Of a stretch of 64,000 bases of DNA, positions 55,800 to 64,000 are shown in pieces. The stretch's first letter is position 1; the number at the start of each line of letters is the position of its first letter. The stretch lies in assembly GCF_023065955.2 (NCBI RefSeq), contig NW_026622886.1, positions 14,208,001 to 14,272,000 of the forward strand, in the 5' to 3' direction. The DNA is from Ursus arctos (taxonomy: Eukaryota > Chordata > Mammalia > Carnivora > Ursidae). The notes below the pieces were generated by a model. It made no database searches. It was not told the origin of the DNA and saw nothing but the letters and a program-made list of their open reading frames with translations. The position numbers were made by a program, and so were the translations under genes.

Positions 55800-57290
55800 A
55801 ATTGATTTCCAGTCACAATAGAGAAGAGGACATGAACTCTTTCCTTTCCAGCACAGATACATCAAAATGATAGCTTATATATATTTTAAGTTTAAAAATA
55901 TAGTCACAATTAAAAATAAAGTTTTGATGGAACAGGAACAGAATCATCCATAGTAATGAGTGAGAACTGAGGCTACAAGCTTACAAAGTAATCAGCTGAT
56001 CCAAACCCACGAAAGCCAACAAACCAAACAAATAAGAAAGTGTATACTCAAGGAAGTCGATATACAGCAATCCTCAAGGGACTGACTTTTAACTATGTTA
56101 AAATCTTGAAAGAGATAAAGGACGGGGGTTATAATCAAGAGCAAAAAATTATGAAAAACTACCAATTAAAAAAATTCTGGAAGATAAAAAAAGTAATCAT
56201 TGACATAAGAAAGTAAAACAGTTTACAGTAAAATTCAGTTAAAAAAGCAGCGATTAAAAGTGAGGACATCATTCAAAATATAGCACAGAGAGATGAAGTG
56301 ACAGGAAATGTAAAAGTGAAATAAAGAGATAAACTGTAAGGCTCTGACATTAGTCCGCAGAATAAAAAGGTCTATCAAAGGTATATAAAAATGTATATCA
56401 AGGCATATCAAGTAGGACAACTTTTTTAAAAGCTTTCACTCTTAAATACCTTGTAGAAGCATAATTACAGAACATCAAAAAAGAGAAAATTCTTAAAAGC
56501 CACCATAGAAAATTACAAAGAATGACAATTGGACTGATGCAAAACTTCTAATCAGCAGAAGCATGCAAGAATAAACAGAGCTGTCTCCAGAGTGCCAAGG
56601 AAAAGCAATACTTGATCTAGAATTCTATACCTGACCAAAACAACTTTTAGCTCACTTGAATTTTGTATCATGTGAAAGTATTCCTTATTCCCAAAAGTAA
56701 ATATAGTAAAAGTTTTTTAAAGAGAAAATAAATTATTTTCAGGCAAAGACTAGTTTATTATCCAAAGATCTTTCCTGATAAAATTACAAAAAGAAGGAGG
56801 AGGAGGAGGGGAGGAGAAGAAGAAGAAGGAAAATCTCAAGTAATAAATCCACAAGTAAGGTGAGGAATACACTTATTGATTGTAACATAGAAATAGTTAT
56901 TGGCGGCAAAAATAGAAATAATAATTATTTTTTCTTATTTGGAGACAAGATGGAACCTAAAATTCTAGATAATAACATGAAAAACAACCATAGATGGGGC
57001 TAGGAGGGAAGATAAACATAGCTAAATCCTTGTTTTCTTTGGTTGTTGTATTTTGCCCGTGTGTTCAAATGTTTAAAGTAACCCTTAAAAGAATAAAACC
57101 AGAATGTTCACAAACTGGGACAAAGCAGAAGGGGAAAAGAGAGCAGAAGGCAGGAAAGGAGGAAAAAGAAATAGAAGAGAAAGTATGAAAATAGAAACTC
57201 AGAGTAAAATAGCAGAGATAGTCCAAATAACATCCCCAATCACAATAATGTAGATAGATGAAATTCACACCATAAAGAAACTCCTAGATT
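55800..57290 (+). repeat. HAL1/L1-type ORF1 remnant
   Basis: A-rich text with ORF1-class landmarks: CATTCAAAATATAGCACAGA, GAGATGAAGTGACAGGAAAT, TCTTAAAAGCCACCATAGAA, CAGAGCTGTCTCCAGAGTGC, then CTAGAATTCTATACCTGACC and TTATTTTCAGGCAAAGACTA. It ends near TCCCCAATCACAATAATGTA, the usual ORF2 start area. No open ORF1 frame survives. A GGA/GAA run sits at 56,793-56,830. Confidence 0.75.
56793..56830. repeat. (GGA)n/(GAA)n simple repeat
   Basis: AGGAGGAGGAGGGGAGGAGA then AGAAGAAGAAGGAAAA. Confidence 0.9.
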
Positions 57291-57299
57291 GACTGGAAC

Positions 57300-58375
57300 A
57301 AGCAAAATCAGGTATCTGCGTGTGACATACTTGAATCTTTCCACTTCCTCTGAGCTGAGTGTGTATATGTTCGAGTCTGTGCTGTGTGTCTGTGTTGGGG
57401 CGGGGGGAGAGAGGATGCTAATTCAGTCTATAGGCTCTTTGTAAAAGATTTTGGTGGCACTACAAAGTTTCGTGGACCCAGCAGCACAATTTTAACTTTT
57501 GCCTATGTTCTTTTACAAGATATAATTCAGTTAATTACATTTTTTCATTGAAAGTTCATCTGAAAACTGCAGAATACTGAACGGGAAGCAGATGAAAGTG
57601 AATATTCAAAAAGGTGATCTCTATGAGAACGATTAAGAGACACCCCCAAATATCAGCTGGTTTATTCACTGTATGAGAAACAGGTCAACATTACCACGTT
57701 ATTCTAAATACAGCCATTAAAATTCCAAGGAGGGAAAATTTCACATATTACTGTTATTCATTGGATAATTTTAGCCAGAAGATCATTCTTTCCTGGAGCT
57801 TGTATAAATCAATTGTAACAAACTATGCAATTACCACCCTTGCAACGGACTGCTTTGTGGCAGATTTAAACTCCATTTTGCGAGTCTGCCAAAAACTCTC
57901 CTTTGCCTCCTAAGCTCAAAAGCCAGAAAGCAGCTGAAAGATGGTCACTGCTTTGTTCTTGAATGGAGCTAATTACAGAGATGTCTGCGGCAGGATGGGC
58001 GCTCTGCAGTCAGTGTGTAAATAGGGACAATTAGAGCTCATTTCAGGCAGACATCACTTCTAAAAAAAGAAACAGAACTTCAGATTTTAATTACTCTCAT
58101 AGGAATTGTTACATTAAACAGAACCTGACCATTTTTTCCCCCCTCACAATTTAGTTCAACTATCAAGACAATTCTCTGTCATAAGAATGCTCTAATTTTA
58201 ACATTTCTACAGATGGGTTGGTAAGAATGTGAGGTTTATTCCTTCCTTCTTTCCTCACTAGATTTATTTTAATCCTACATCACAGTCAGTTTAAAATAAT
58301 TTGCATCGTATTGAAATATGTATTTCATTCCTACACCTTTTTAGAGTCATTATTTTTTTAATTTTTAAAATTCAA
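57300..58375. other. Unassigned unique region, possible conserved element
   Basis: No repeat recognised. The 57,960-58,110 part contains CTAATTAC (57969), CAATTAG (58028) and TTAATTAC (58087) homeodomain-type cores in otherwise complex sequence, as often seen in conserved non-coding elements. Conservation itself was not tested. Confidence 0.35.
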
Positions 58376-58379
58376 CTAA

Positions 58380-58800
58380 TCTACCATTTATTAAACCCTA
58401 TATATGTTTTCCAAGCATTGCACTCAATGCTTTGGAAACATTTTCTGGCTTAATCCTCATATGTACCTTATGAGTGTTATTCTAATTTTATTTTATTTTT
58501 TTAAGATTTTATTTATTTGAGAGAGGGAGAGTGAGCACAAGTTAGGGGAAGGAGGGGCAGAGGGAGAAGCCGACTCCCCACTGAACAGGGAGCTGGACGT
58601 GGGGCTCAATCCCAGGACCGTGGGATCATGACCTGAGCTAAGGGCAGATGCTTAACTGACGGAGCCACCCAGGCGTCCCATATTCTCATTTTATAATTGA
58701 GGAAATTGAGGTGTGGTACTTGAACAAGTTCACACACCCAGTAATTGGGTGCGCTGTGATTTAAATCTAGCTTCCAGGGCCCTTTCCTGCCAGCAGAATT
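58380..58800 (-). repeat. MIR SINE split by a Can-SINE
   Basis: Left half: TTCCAAGCATTGCACTCAAT, TGGCTTAATCCTCATATGTA, CCTTATGAGTGTTATTC. Right half: CATTTTATAATTGAGGAAAT, TTGAGGTGTGGTACTTGAAC, CACACACCCAGTAATTGGGT. Together they make one reverse-complement MIR interrupted at 58,492-58,680. Confidence 0.88.
58492..58680 (-). mobile_element. Can-SINE inside a MIR
   Basis: Reversed tail TTAAGATTTTATTTATTTGA, GGGAGAGTGAGCACAAGTTA body and reversed head GGAGCCACCCAGGCGTCCCA. Target-site duplication TATTCTAATTTTAT (58478-58491) and TATTCTCATTTTAT (58681-58694), one mismatch. Confidence 0.95.
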
Positions 58801-60105
58801 TAGAAAGCAGTACCAAACAGTGTCTGCCCCCAGGGAACTTGGCTAGCAAGACTTAAGATAGTATCAGGCAGTTTAGGAACCACTGTAGGAATTGTGGCTG
58901 TGTGCGTGTGTCCTTCTGGAGTATGCAAGGTTATGGAGACCAGGACTGGGAGGGTGCAGTGGTGACAGATGAGGCAGCCTGTGCTCTTGGCAGTTTTTAG
59001 GTTGACCTTTCTGTAGGATCTGTTTCGCTTCTAGAGAGACGACTGATTTGAGATGCTCATGCTTTTCTTCCTTTACTTCTATTCCGTGTCGTGTTCTAAG
59101 CCTGACCATGTGCATTATCTCCTGATTTTCTTCTCCTCTCTATTCTAACGGTATTTGTTATCCACATTACACGAGTTAGTGAATCTTTTTTTTTCTTTAG
59201 TGATTTATTATATGCTGTTTTAGACTGTTTTATTTTATTCCCAGAGTGACACAACTCAGATGGAATCACCTGTCCTCCTTGAATGATTCATTTGGTGGAA
59301 ACAACAAAACCATGTGCCAAACAAAAAACAAAAAACAAAAACAAACCATGTGCCAGAATGTTCTCTAACCCACAAAATTCCTCTAAGGAAAGGAAAAATT
59401 TTATCATTCTATTGTTGTTCATTGAAAATTAATCAGTATTTCTTTTTCCTTTTTTATAGCCAGACTCTGTTTAGCCACACCTCAAATTCTGCGTAGCATG
59501 TTGGCTTGAGATTTTTAAACAAAATGGGATACAAGGAGGGGTGGGGAGGTGGTAAAGAAAAAAATAGAGGCAGGGGGGTTACATTTACAATTGTGATCTC
59601 AGTCTATCTCTCTCTCTTTTTCCATCCATCTCTTTTTCTGGAAGGACAGTACTGCAGGTCAAGTTACCCAGGGAAATCAGCTCTGAGGTGGAGACTTGCA
59701 TGCGTCATGTTTAGTGGGGAGTGCTCTTGGGTTGGCACCTGTAAGGGAAGGGAAGGAAGCGCGATTGGGCGGAAGTAGTAGTTGGACTGTGATGATGTCA
59801 CAACTGACATCTCAGCTGATCCCAAAGGGAGCTCTGGAGCCTGGATGGTCCTTCGGAAGGGTACCAAATTAAGGAAAGAGGGATGAACCCTTATGCCCAA
59901 GTGTCAGTCACTCATTGGCCACAGGCTGCCCCCATAGGTGAAGTGGGTCTATTCTAACAAAGGCAATTGGGAATTGGGGAACTTCAAAACTCAACTGGGA
60001 GTCAGATGGTGAACCTGCCAGCACTCTGGGCAGCTGGAGGAGTGAGTCCTCCAGTCCCAAAAGAAAGGGGTGAGTCTGGGTGGCACACAACAGCATCCAC
60101 AATAG
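58801..60105. other. Unassigned non-coding region
   Basis: Unique DNA apart from a small duplicated A-rich insertion at 59,307-59,355. The opposite-strand frames at 59,506-59,900 are not recognisable proteins. Confidence 0.4.
59307..59355. repeat. Tail-only retro-insertion with 13-bp duplication
   Basis: AAACCATGTGCCA at 59307-59319 repeats exactly at 59343-59355, separated by 23 bases of only A and C (AACAAAAAACAAAAAACAAA type). This looks like an insertion of tail sequence alone flanked by a target-site duplication. Confidence 0.75.
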
Positions 60106-60109
60106 GAGA

Positions 60110-60960
60110 TTTTTGGGGTTTTCTTAATTATGAGATAATTCAGATATACAAATGGAGAATAATATAACAAACACCTGCATACCCATAATCCAATTTTAAA
60201 AAAAGAGAACATTACAAATTCAGCTGAATTATACCCAGTGTACTTTTACCCAATTCCACTTCCTTCCCTCCCTCAAGAAGTAATCACCATTCTAAGCTTG
60301 ACATTTCTCTTTTTCAAGTAAGGTGACCCATTGTCTTGGTTTGCCTGGAACTGGGGGCTGGCAGGCGGCAGTGGAGGGGGTGGGGGGTGGTCCCAAAATA
60401 TGAAACTTTCAGTAATAAAAGAGTAAAAGTTGCAGGCAAACCGGGATGGTTGGTCACCTATCAGACATATTTTATACTTTTTCTACATATGTATCAATTC
60501 AGAAATAATGTATTATATTTCATGTTTAAACTTTATATAAATGGGATCATGTTTCCTTAATATAATATTTGTGAGATTGAGTCATGTGAATAATTATAGC
60601 TCAGGTTCATTCATTTTCACAGCTCCAGAAGATTCCACTGCTTGGATACACCACAATTTACTTATCCATTCTGCTGTTGATGGGACATTTTGGTTGTTTC
60701 TGGCTATTCACTTCAAACCATGCTACAAGTGGCATTATTGCAGGTATCCCTCTGAACATGTCCGAGTTCTTCCATGTAGGGGTAGAACTGCTAGCCTGTC
60801 CTGCACACACATCTTTGCCTTCACTAATAACCAGAAAATTGCTCTCTGAAGCAACTGTACTAATCGTCCTCCCACTAGCCACGCTTGAGGGCTGCTGTTG
60901 CCGCACATCTTTACCGAAGTTCGCTATTATCCAATCTTGAAAACGTTGAACTCTTAGAGA
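60110..60960 (-). repeat. Older L1 3'-end fragment (minus)
   Basis: ACACCTGCATACCCATAATC, AAGAAGTAATCACCATTCTA, TATAAATGGGATCATGTTTC, CACAATTTACTTATCCATTC, TGTTGATGGGACATTTTGGT and TGTACTAATCGTCCTCCCAC track a reverse-complement L1 3' region. A MITE interrupts it near 60,322-60,464. Confidence 0.82.
60322..60464. mobile_element. hAT-type MITE inserted in L1
   Basis: AAGGTGACCCATTGTCTTGG plus TTTGCCTGGAACTGGGG on the left mirror GCAGGCAAACCGGGATGG plus TTGGTCACCT on the right, so the element is a diverged long inverted repeat. It resembles the element at 41,577-41,691. Confidence 0.7.
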
Positions 60961-61205
60961 TCTAAGATTCTTGTTTTCTTTTTTAAAAATCTGGATGGTT
61001 CCCTACTGATTTGGGGTTATGTTAAAATGTAAACATTCACTAGATTTTTATTCTGTAGAATAATGATTTTATTCTCACTTTGAACTTGAGGACATACTCC
61101 AGGTCTAATCAAGTTTTGAGTACACAGAAACCATCACAATGCTTGATCAAATTCATTAAGTGTTCTATTTCTTGATAATGTTATATTTCTTAAATATCTA
61201 CGGAG
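60961..61205. other. Unassigned short AT-rich stretch
   Basis: No recognised element. Confidence 0.4.
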
Positions 61206-61207
61206 AA

Positions 61208-61490
61208 CCTTAGCCATCGCTAATTCACTCAACAAATGTTTATCAACTACCTACCATGTTCCAAGTGTGGGAATATAGCAGTGGACAAAAAAGACAAAAC
61301 CCCCTGCCCTTGTGAAGCCCGTGCTCCAGTGCCATGTACTTAACTCCGAGCTGCAGTAGATGAAGAGACAGCAGATCAGTCAGGCACAAAGCGGTCAGAG
61401 AAGGCTGCATGGAGGAGATGACGCTTAAGCTAGGCTCCGAGCATGGTACACTGACGATCTCAAGGGGAAACGCCGGACACTGAGGTGGAA
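61208..61490 (-). repeat. L2 LINE fragment
   Basis: CAACAAATGTTTATCAACTA, CCTACCATGTTCCAAGTGTG, GGAATATAGCAGTGGACAAA, CCCCCTGCCCTTGTGAAGCC and GAAGGCTGCATGGAGGAGAT: reversed L2 3' region. Confidence 0.88.
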
Positions 61491-61890
61491 GGGAATGGAA
61501 TGTGTTATAACACAAAAAGAGGTGAGCAGAGGGATTCAAAGTGGAAACCATAGAGTAGATCCAACAAAGGGCCCTGGAAGGCGATTTTAAAATTCATATT
61601 TGTGGAGTAAAAAACACTGACTCAAAGTTTTGGAGCAAAGAAGCAACGTGGCAAAAGATCTGTTCAGGGAAGATAGGTCTGGTTGTGGCCTACAACAACA
61701 GGATGTGTTTAGTGTGAAAAGTCTGAAGCCTGGGGATTGAATAAGGCTGCTTCAAAAAGCCAGATGCCATGGAGATGTCTAGACTCTCCCCCCAACCCAC
61801 ACACACTACCTGCATCCAGGGAGTGGTTGAGTTCCTTTAATCCTGCCTGTTTCGTAGCTTCTGGAGTCACGGTGCTGGTGGATGGTTTCC
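61491..61890. other. Unassigned non-coding region
   Basis: May contain more diverged L2 text (61,500-61,730, GTGGAAACCATAGAGTAGAT). No exon. Confidence 0.35.
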
Positions 61891-61894
61891 CTAA

Positions 61895-62305
61895 GAGGCA
61901 AATCCAGTCATGTCACTGCTGTTTCACAACCATCAACTGCCTCCATACACCTTACGATAAAATCCAAGCCCTAAAACACGGTCCACAAGACCCCACACGA
62001 CCTAGCTCTGCGCACTTGTTCCTATGCCCTCAGAGCTCTGCGTCACAAACTCTGAACGCTGTTTCACATTTCCACAACTCAGCATCCTGCCACTCTTTCT
62101 GCTCAAAGCGTGTTTCCCCAAATATTGGGAAACTTGCTCTCCCTTTGAGTTCCAGCTACTGCATTAGTTTCTTAGAGGAGCTTTCTCTGGACTCTCATCC
62201 ACAATGAACACCTTCATACACTCATCACGTTGTGTTTGTGGTCATAAGCTTGTCGTCTCCGCTAAAGAGGGAGCTTTTTGACAGCACAAGGTGTGCCGAA
62301 CCGTG
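61895..62305 (+). repeat. L2 LINE fragment
   Basis: AATCCAGTCATGTCACTGCT, GATAAAATCCAAGCCCTAAA, CAAGACCCCACACGACCTAG, TGCCACTCTTTCTGCTCAAA and TCATACACTCATCACGTTGT match plus-strand L2. The 156-codon frame here is L2-derived. Confidence 0.85.
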
Positions 62306-63305
62306 GACATAGTTGACTTCCATCAGATGCAAGTTCCACGAGGAGTGCACCCGTCTCTATTCTGTTCATCACTATCCAAAGATGAATACACATAGACAAC
62401 TAATCTTTGTTGGATTCATGGAAGATAGAAAGTACTTAATAAACATTGAATGGATGAATTGCAAGTATTATGTCGTGGGAGGGGAACTGGAGTAAAGTTT
62501 CCAAACACCTAGGGATTCATGCATTTTTACGTACTGCCTGCTGATTAAAAGTGGTAAAGCTAGCCGCCTGTAGAAACTCAGTGGATATGATAGGATGTCC
62601 CCTTGGCGACATGCCTCATGTAGTATGGCTCACAATCACACGTTTAGTTGGTGCATCTGTGTCGTTGAAGATGACGATGATAAACTTAATATTAAATAGC
62701 AAGTATCTGCAGTTTGTGATTAAAGAAATGGAAATGTCAAGGGGCTTAATAACTAACTCAATCTCACCCCACAAAAATGCACACTCTCCCCCTCCCCAAG
62801 AGGCATTTTCCTTTTCAGTCCACACTTCACTTATTCACAGTCCGCCAATATCAGTGGCAAATGAGCTCAAGCCATTTAACTTCAAAGCCAGTCAAAGCCT
62901 ATGACCTTGAGATTTAAAACCACAAGTGAGTACAAAGTGAACCATTTTTACCACAGGTCTCTTTTCAGACCAAATGTCATTACATGGAGTGCTCTCCTGC
63001 AACTTCAGAAGGGAAATATTAGAATAGCCCAGAAAACGACTCCAGTTGGCATACTCTAAAACCCCAGCACAAGGCCCAGCTCCCAGCAGGTCCTCACTTG
63101 AACGAATGAGTGCTCATTCCTAATTTCTCTTATAAGTATCATAGATGGCAACCATATAAAGATTAGGAAAAAAGCAACTCTACTATATTTGTCATCTTTA
63201 TTCTTGAAGATTGTTTCACTTTGTACCTTGCTTTTGTTTGAAAAGAGTCCAAGCATTTCCTTCCTGTTTCTGACATTTTTAATAGTTGTAAATAAATTAT
63301 CTTAA
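62306..63305. other. Unassigned non-coding region
   Basis: Unique, AT-rich. The small frames at 62,313-62,904 show no domain. No splice-flanked exon found. Confidence 0.4.
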
Positions 63306-63309
63306 CCCT

Positions 63310-63540
63310 TTCTTTTTCTTCAATAACTTCCCTTTTGCTTCCCAAACAAAGGCCAAATTCTTGAGCCAGGCCTTAAGTCTTTACAGTGGGCAACCTATTC
63401 CCCCACTGTTCCTCTGAAAGCACCTTGCATTGCAGCCCAAGGAACTCTCTGCTATTTCCATACATGTTCTAGAATTTCCCACCTGTGCCTTTGCTCACAC
63501 AGACGCTCCACCTGGAATGCTCTTTCATGCTGGCTGCAGC
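63310..63540 (+). repeat. L2 LINE fragment
   Basis: AAGGCCAAATTCTTGAGCCA, CCAAGGAACTCTCTGCTATT, CATACATGTTCTAGAATTTC, then CTGTGCCTTTGCTCACACAG and CCACCTGGAATGCTCTTTCA: a well-known L2 stretch. Confidence 0.88.
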
Positions 63541-64000
63541 CTCGGGTAGCAGGATCCGGAGCTTCAGCTACGGTTCAAGACAGGCGGCACCACTTACCAT
63601 GGTATGACTTTGAGTGAGTTACTGTGCTGGTGGTCTGCCTGTTTGTTCTTAGAAACACTCCTTCCTCTTCCCTGGCTCCCCCGCTGAGCCCTGCAGGCTG
63701 TGTTTCCCAGACTCTGGGGTCAGCCATAGGGAGGCACCAGTGGAGCAGCCCAGGACAGGGAAAGGGAGAAGCTGGAGTATTTCTTCTCTCCAGCTGCCTT
63801 GGGCAGCCTCTCTGCCAGCAGCTGCACCTCCTCCTTGGCTCTGGCTACCGCCAGATGGGCCTGCCGTGATTTCAGCTTCCGGGATGGAAAGAGAGGGAAG
63901 GAATCCCAAGGATCTCACTTGAGCCCTGCATTCAGCTCTGCCTGAAGCAGTAGGATGTAACCTCTGCAATTCTCATTTGTGTGAGCCCATGCGTTCTCTT
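63541..64000. other. Unassigned right flank
   Basis: G/C-richer unique DNA. Overlapping frames on both strands at 63,624-63,969; none is recognisable or splice-flanked. The window ends here. Confidence 0.4.

Noticed and set aside
61737..62207. 156-codon plus frame
   Set aside because: Lies mainly in an L2 LINE fragment (61,895-62,305) and does not match the L2 protein frame continuously.
1..64000. CRISPR arrays, prophage, operons, toxin or defence systems
   Set aside because: Composition, SINE/LINE content and gene-poor layout are those of a mammalian chromosome; no regularly spaced repeats with unique spacers occur.

Overview
This window is vertebrate nuclear DNA, almost certainly from a caniform carnivore and most likely a bear. 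The evidence is about a dozen tRNA-Lys-derived Can-SINEs with carnivore-specific head and tail sequence. Several carry the head variant reading GGTGGCACAGCGGTTAAGCG and a CTGTCGAATAAATAAATAAA tail, which I associate with ursids; this is recalled, not searched. Ancient mammal-wide MIR and L2 repeats and carnivore-lineage L1 are also present. There are no bacterial, phage or organellar genes and no CRISPR array. Nearly every open reading frame of 60 to 160 codons is either repeat-derived or indistinguishable from chance.

Layout. About 1-600 is flank with an old MIR. About 600-1,420 is a CpG island, the only clear promoter-like element; weak signs favour a minus-strand transcript that leaves the window to the left. 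About 1,420-6,240 is mostly unique or ancient-repeat DNA. A polypurine tract at 6.24-6.41 kb abuts a minus-strand L1 (6.4-9.1 kb), which lies head to head with a plus-strand L1 (9.3-12.2 kb). About 12.4-34 kb holds dispersed SINEs, MIRs, L2s, several L1 3' ends and two LTR-like repeats. About 34.3-39.6 kb is a nested retroelement locus: an internally deleted carnivore L1 with a 19-bp target-site duplication, one SINE inside it and a second SINE inside its 3' duplication. About 40-48 kb is unique DNA with old repeats and contains the best candidate for an internal coding exon (46,134-46,343, minus). About 48.3-50.3 kb has a duplicated 79-bp segment and two CTCF-like motifs in divergent orientation. 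About 50.6-64 kb is again L1, HAL1-like, MIR and L2 fragments with unique DNA between.

Reading: an intergenic or long-intron segment with one CpG-island promoter at the left edge. I found no operon-like or previously undescribed gene system. The observations most worth following are the CpG island, the phase 0-0 exon candidate, the divergent CTCF-like pair, the nested L1/SINE locus and several short structural oddities (perfect palindromes, a tail-only insertion). Repeat family names come from pattern memory without a database search, and repeat boundaries without a stated target-site duplication are approximate.
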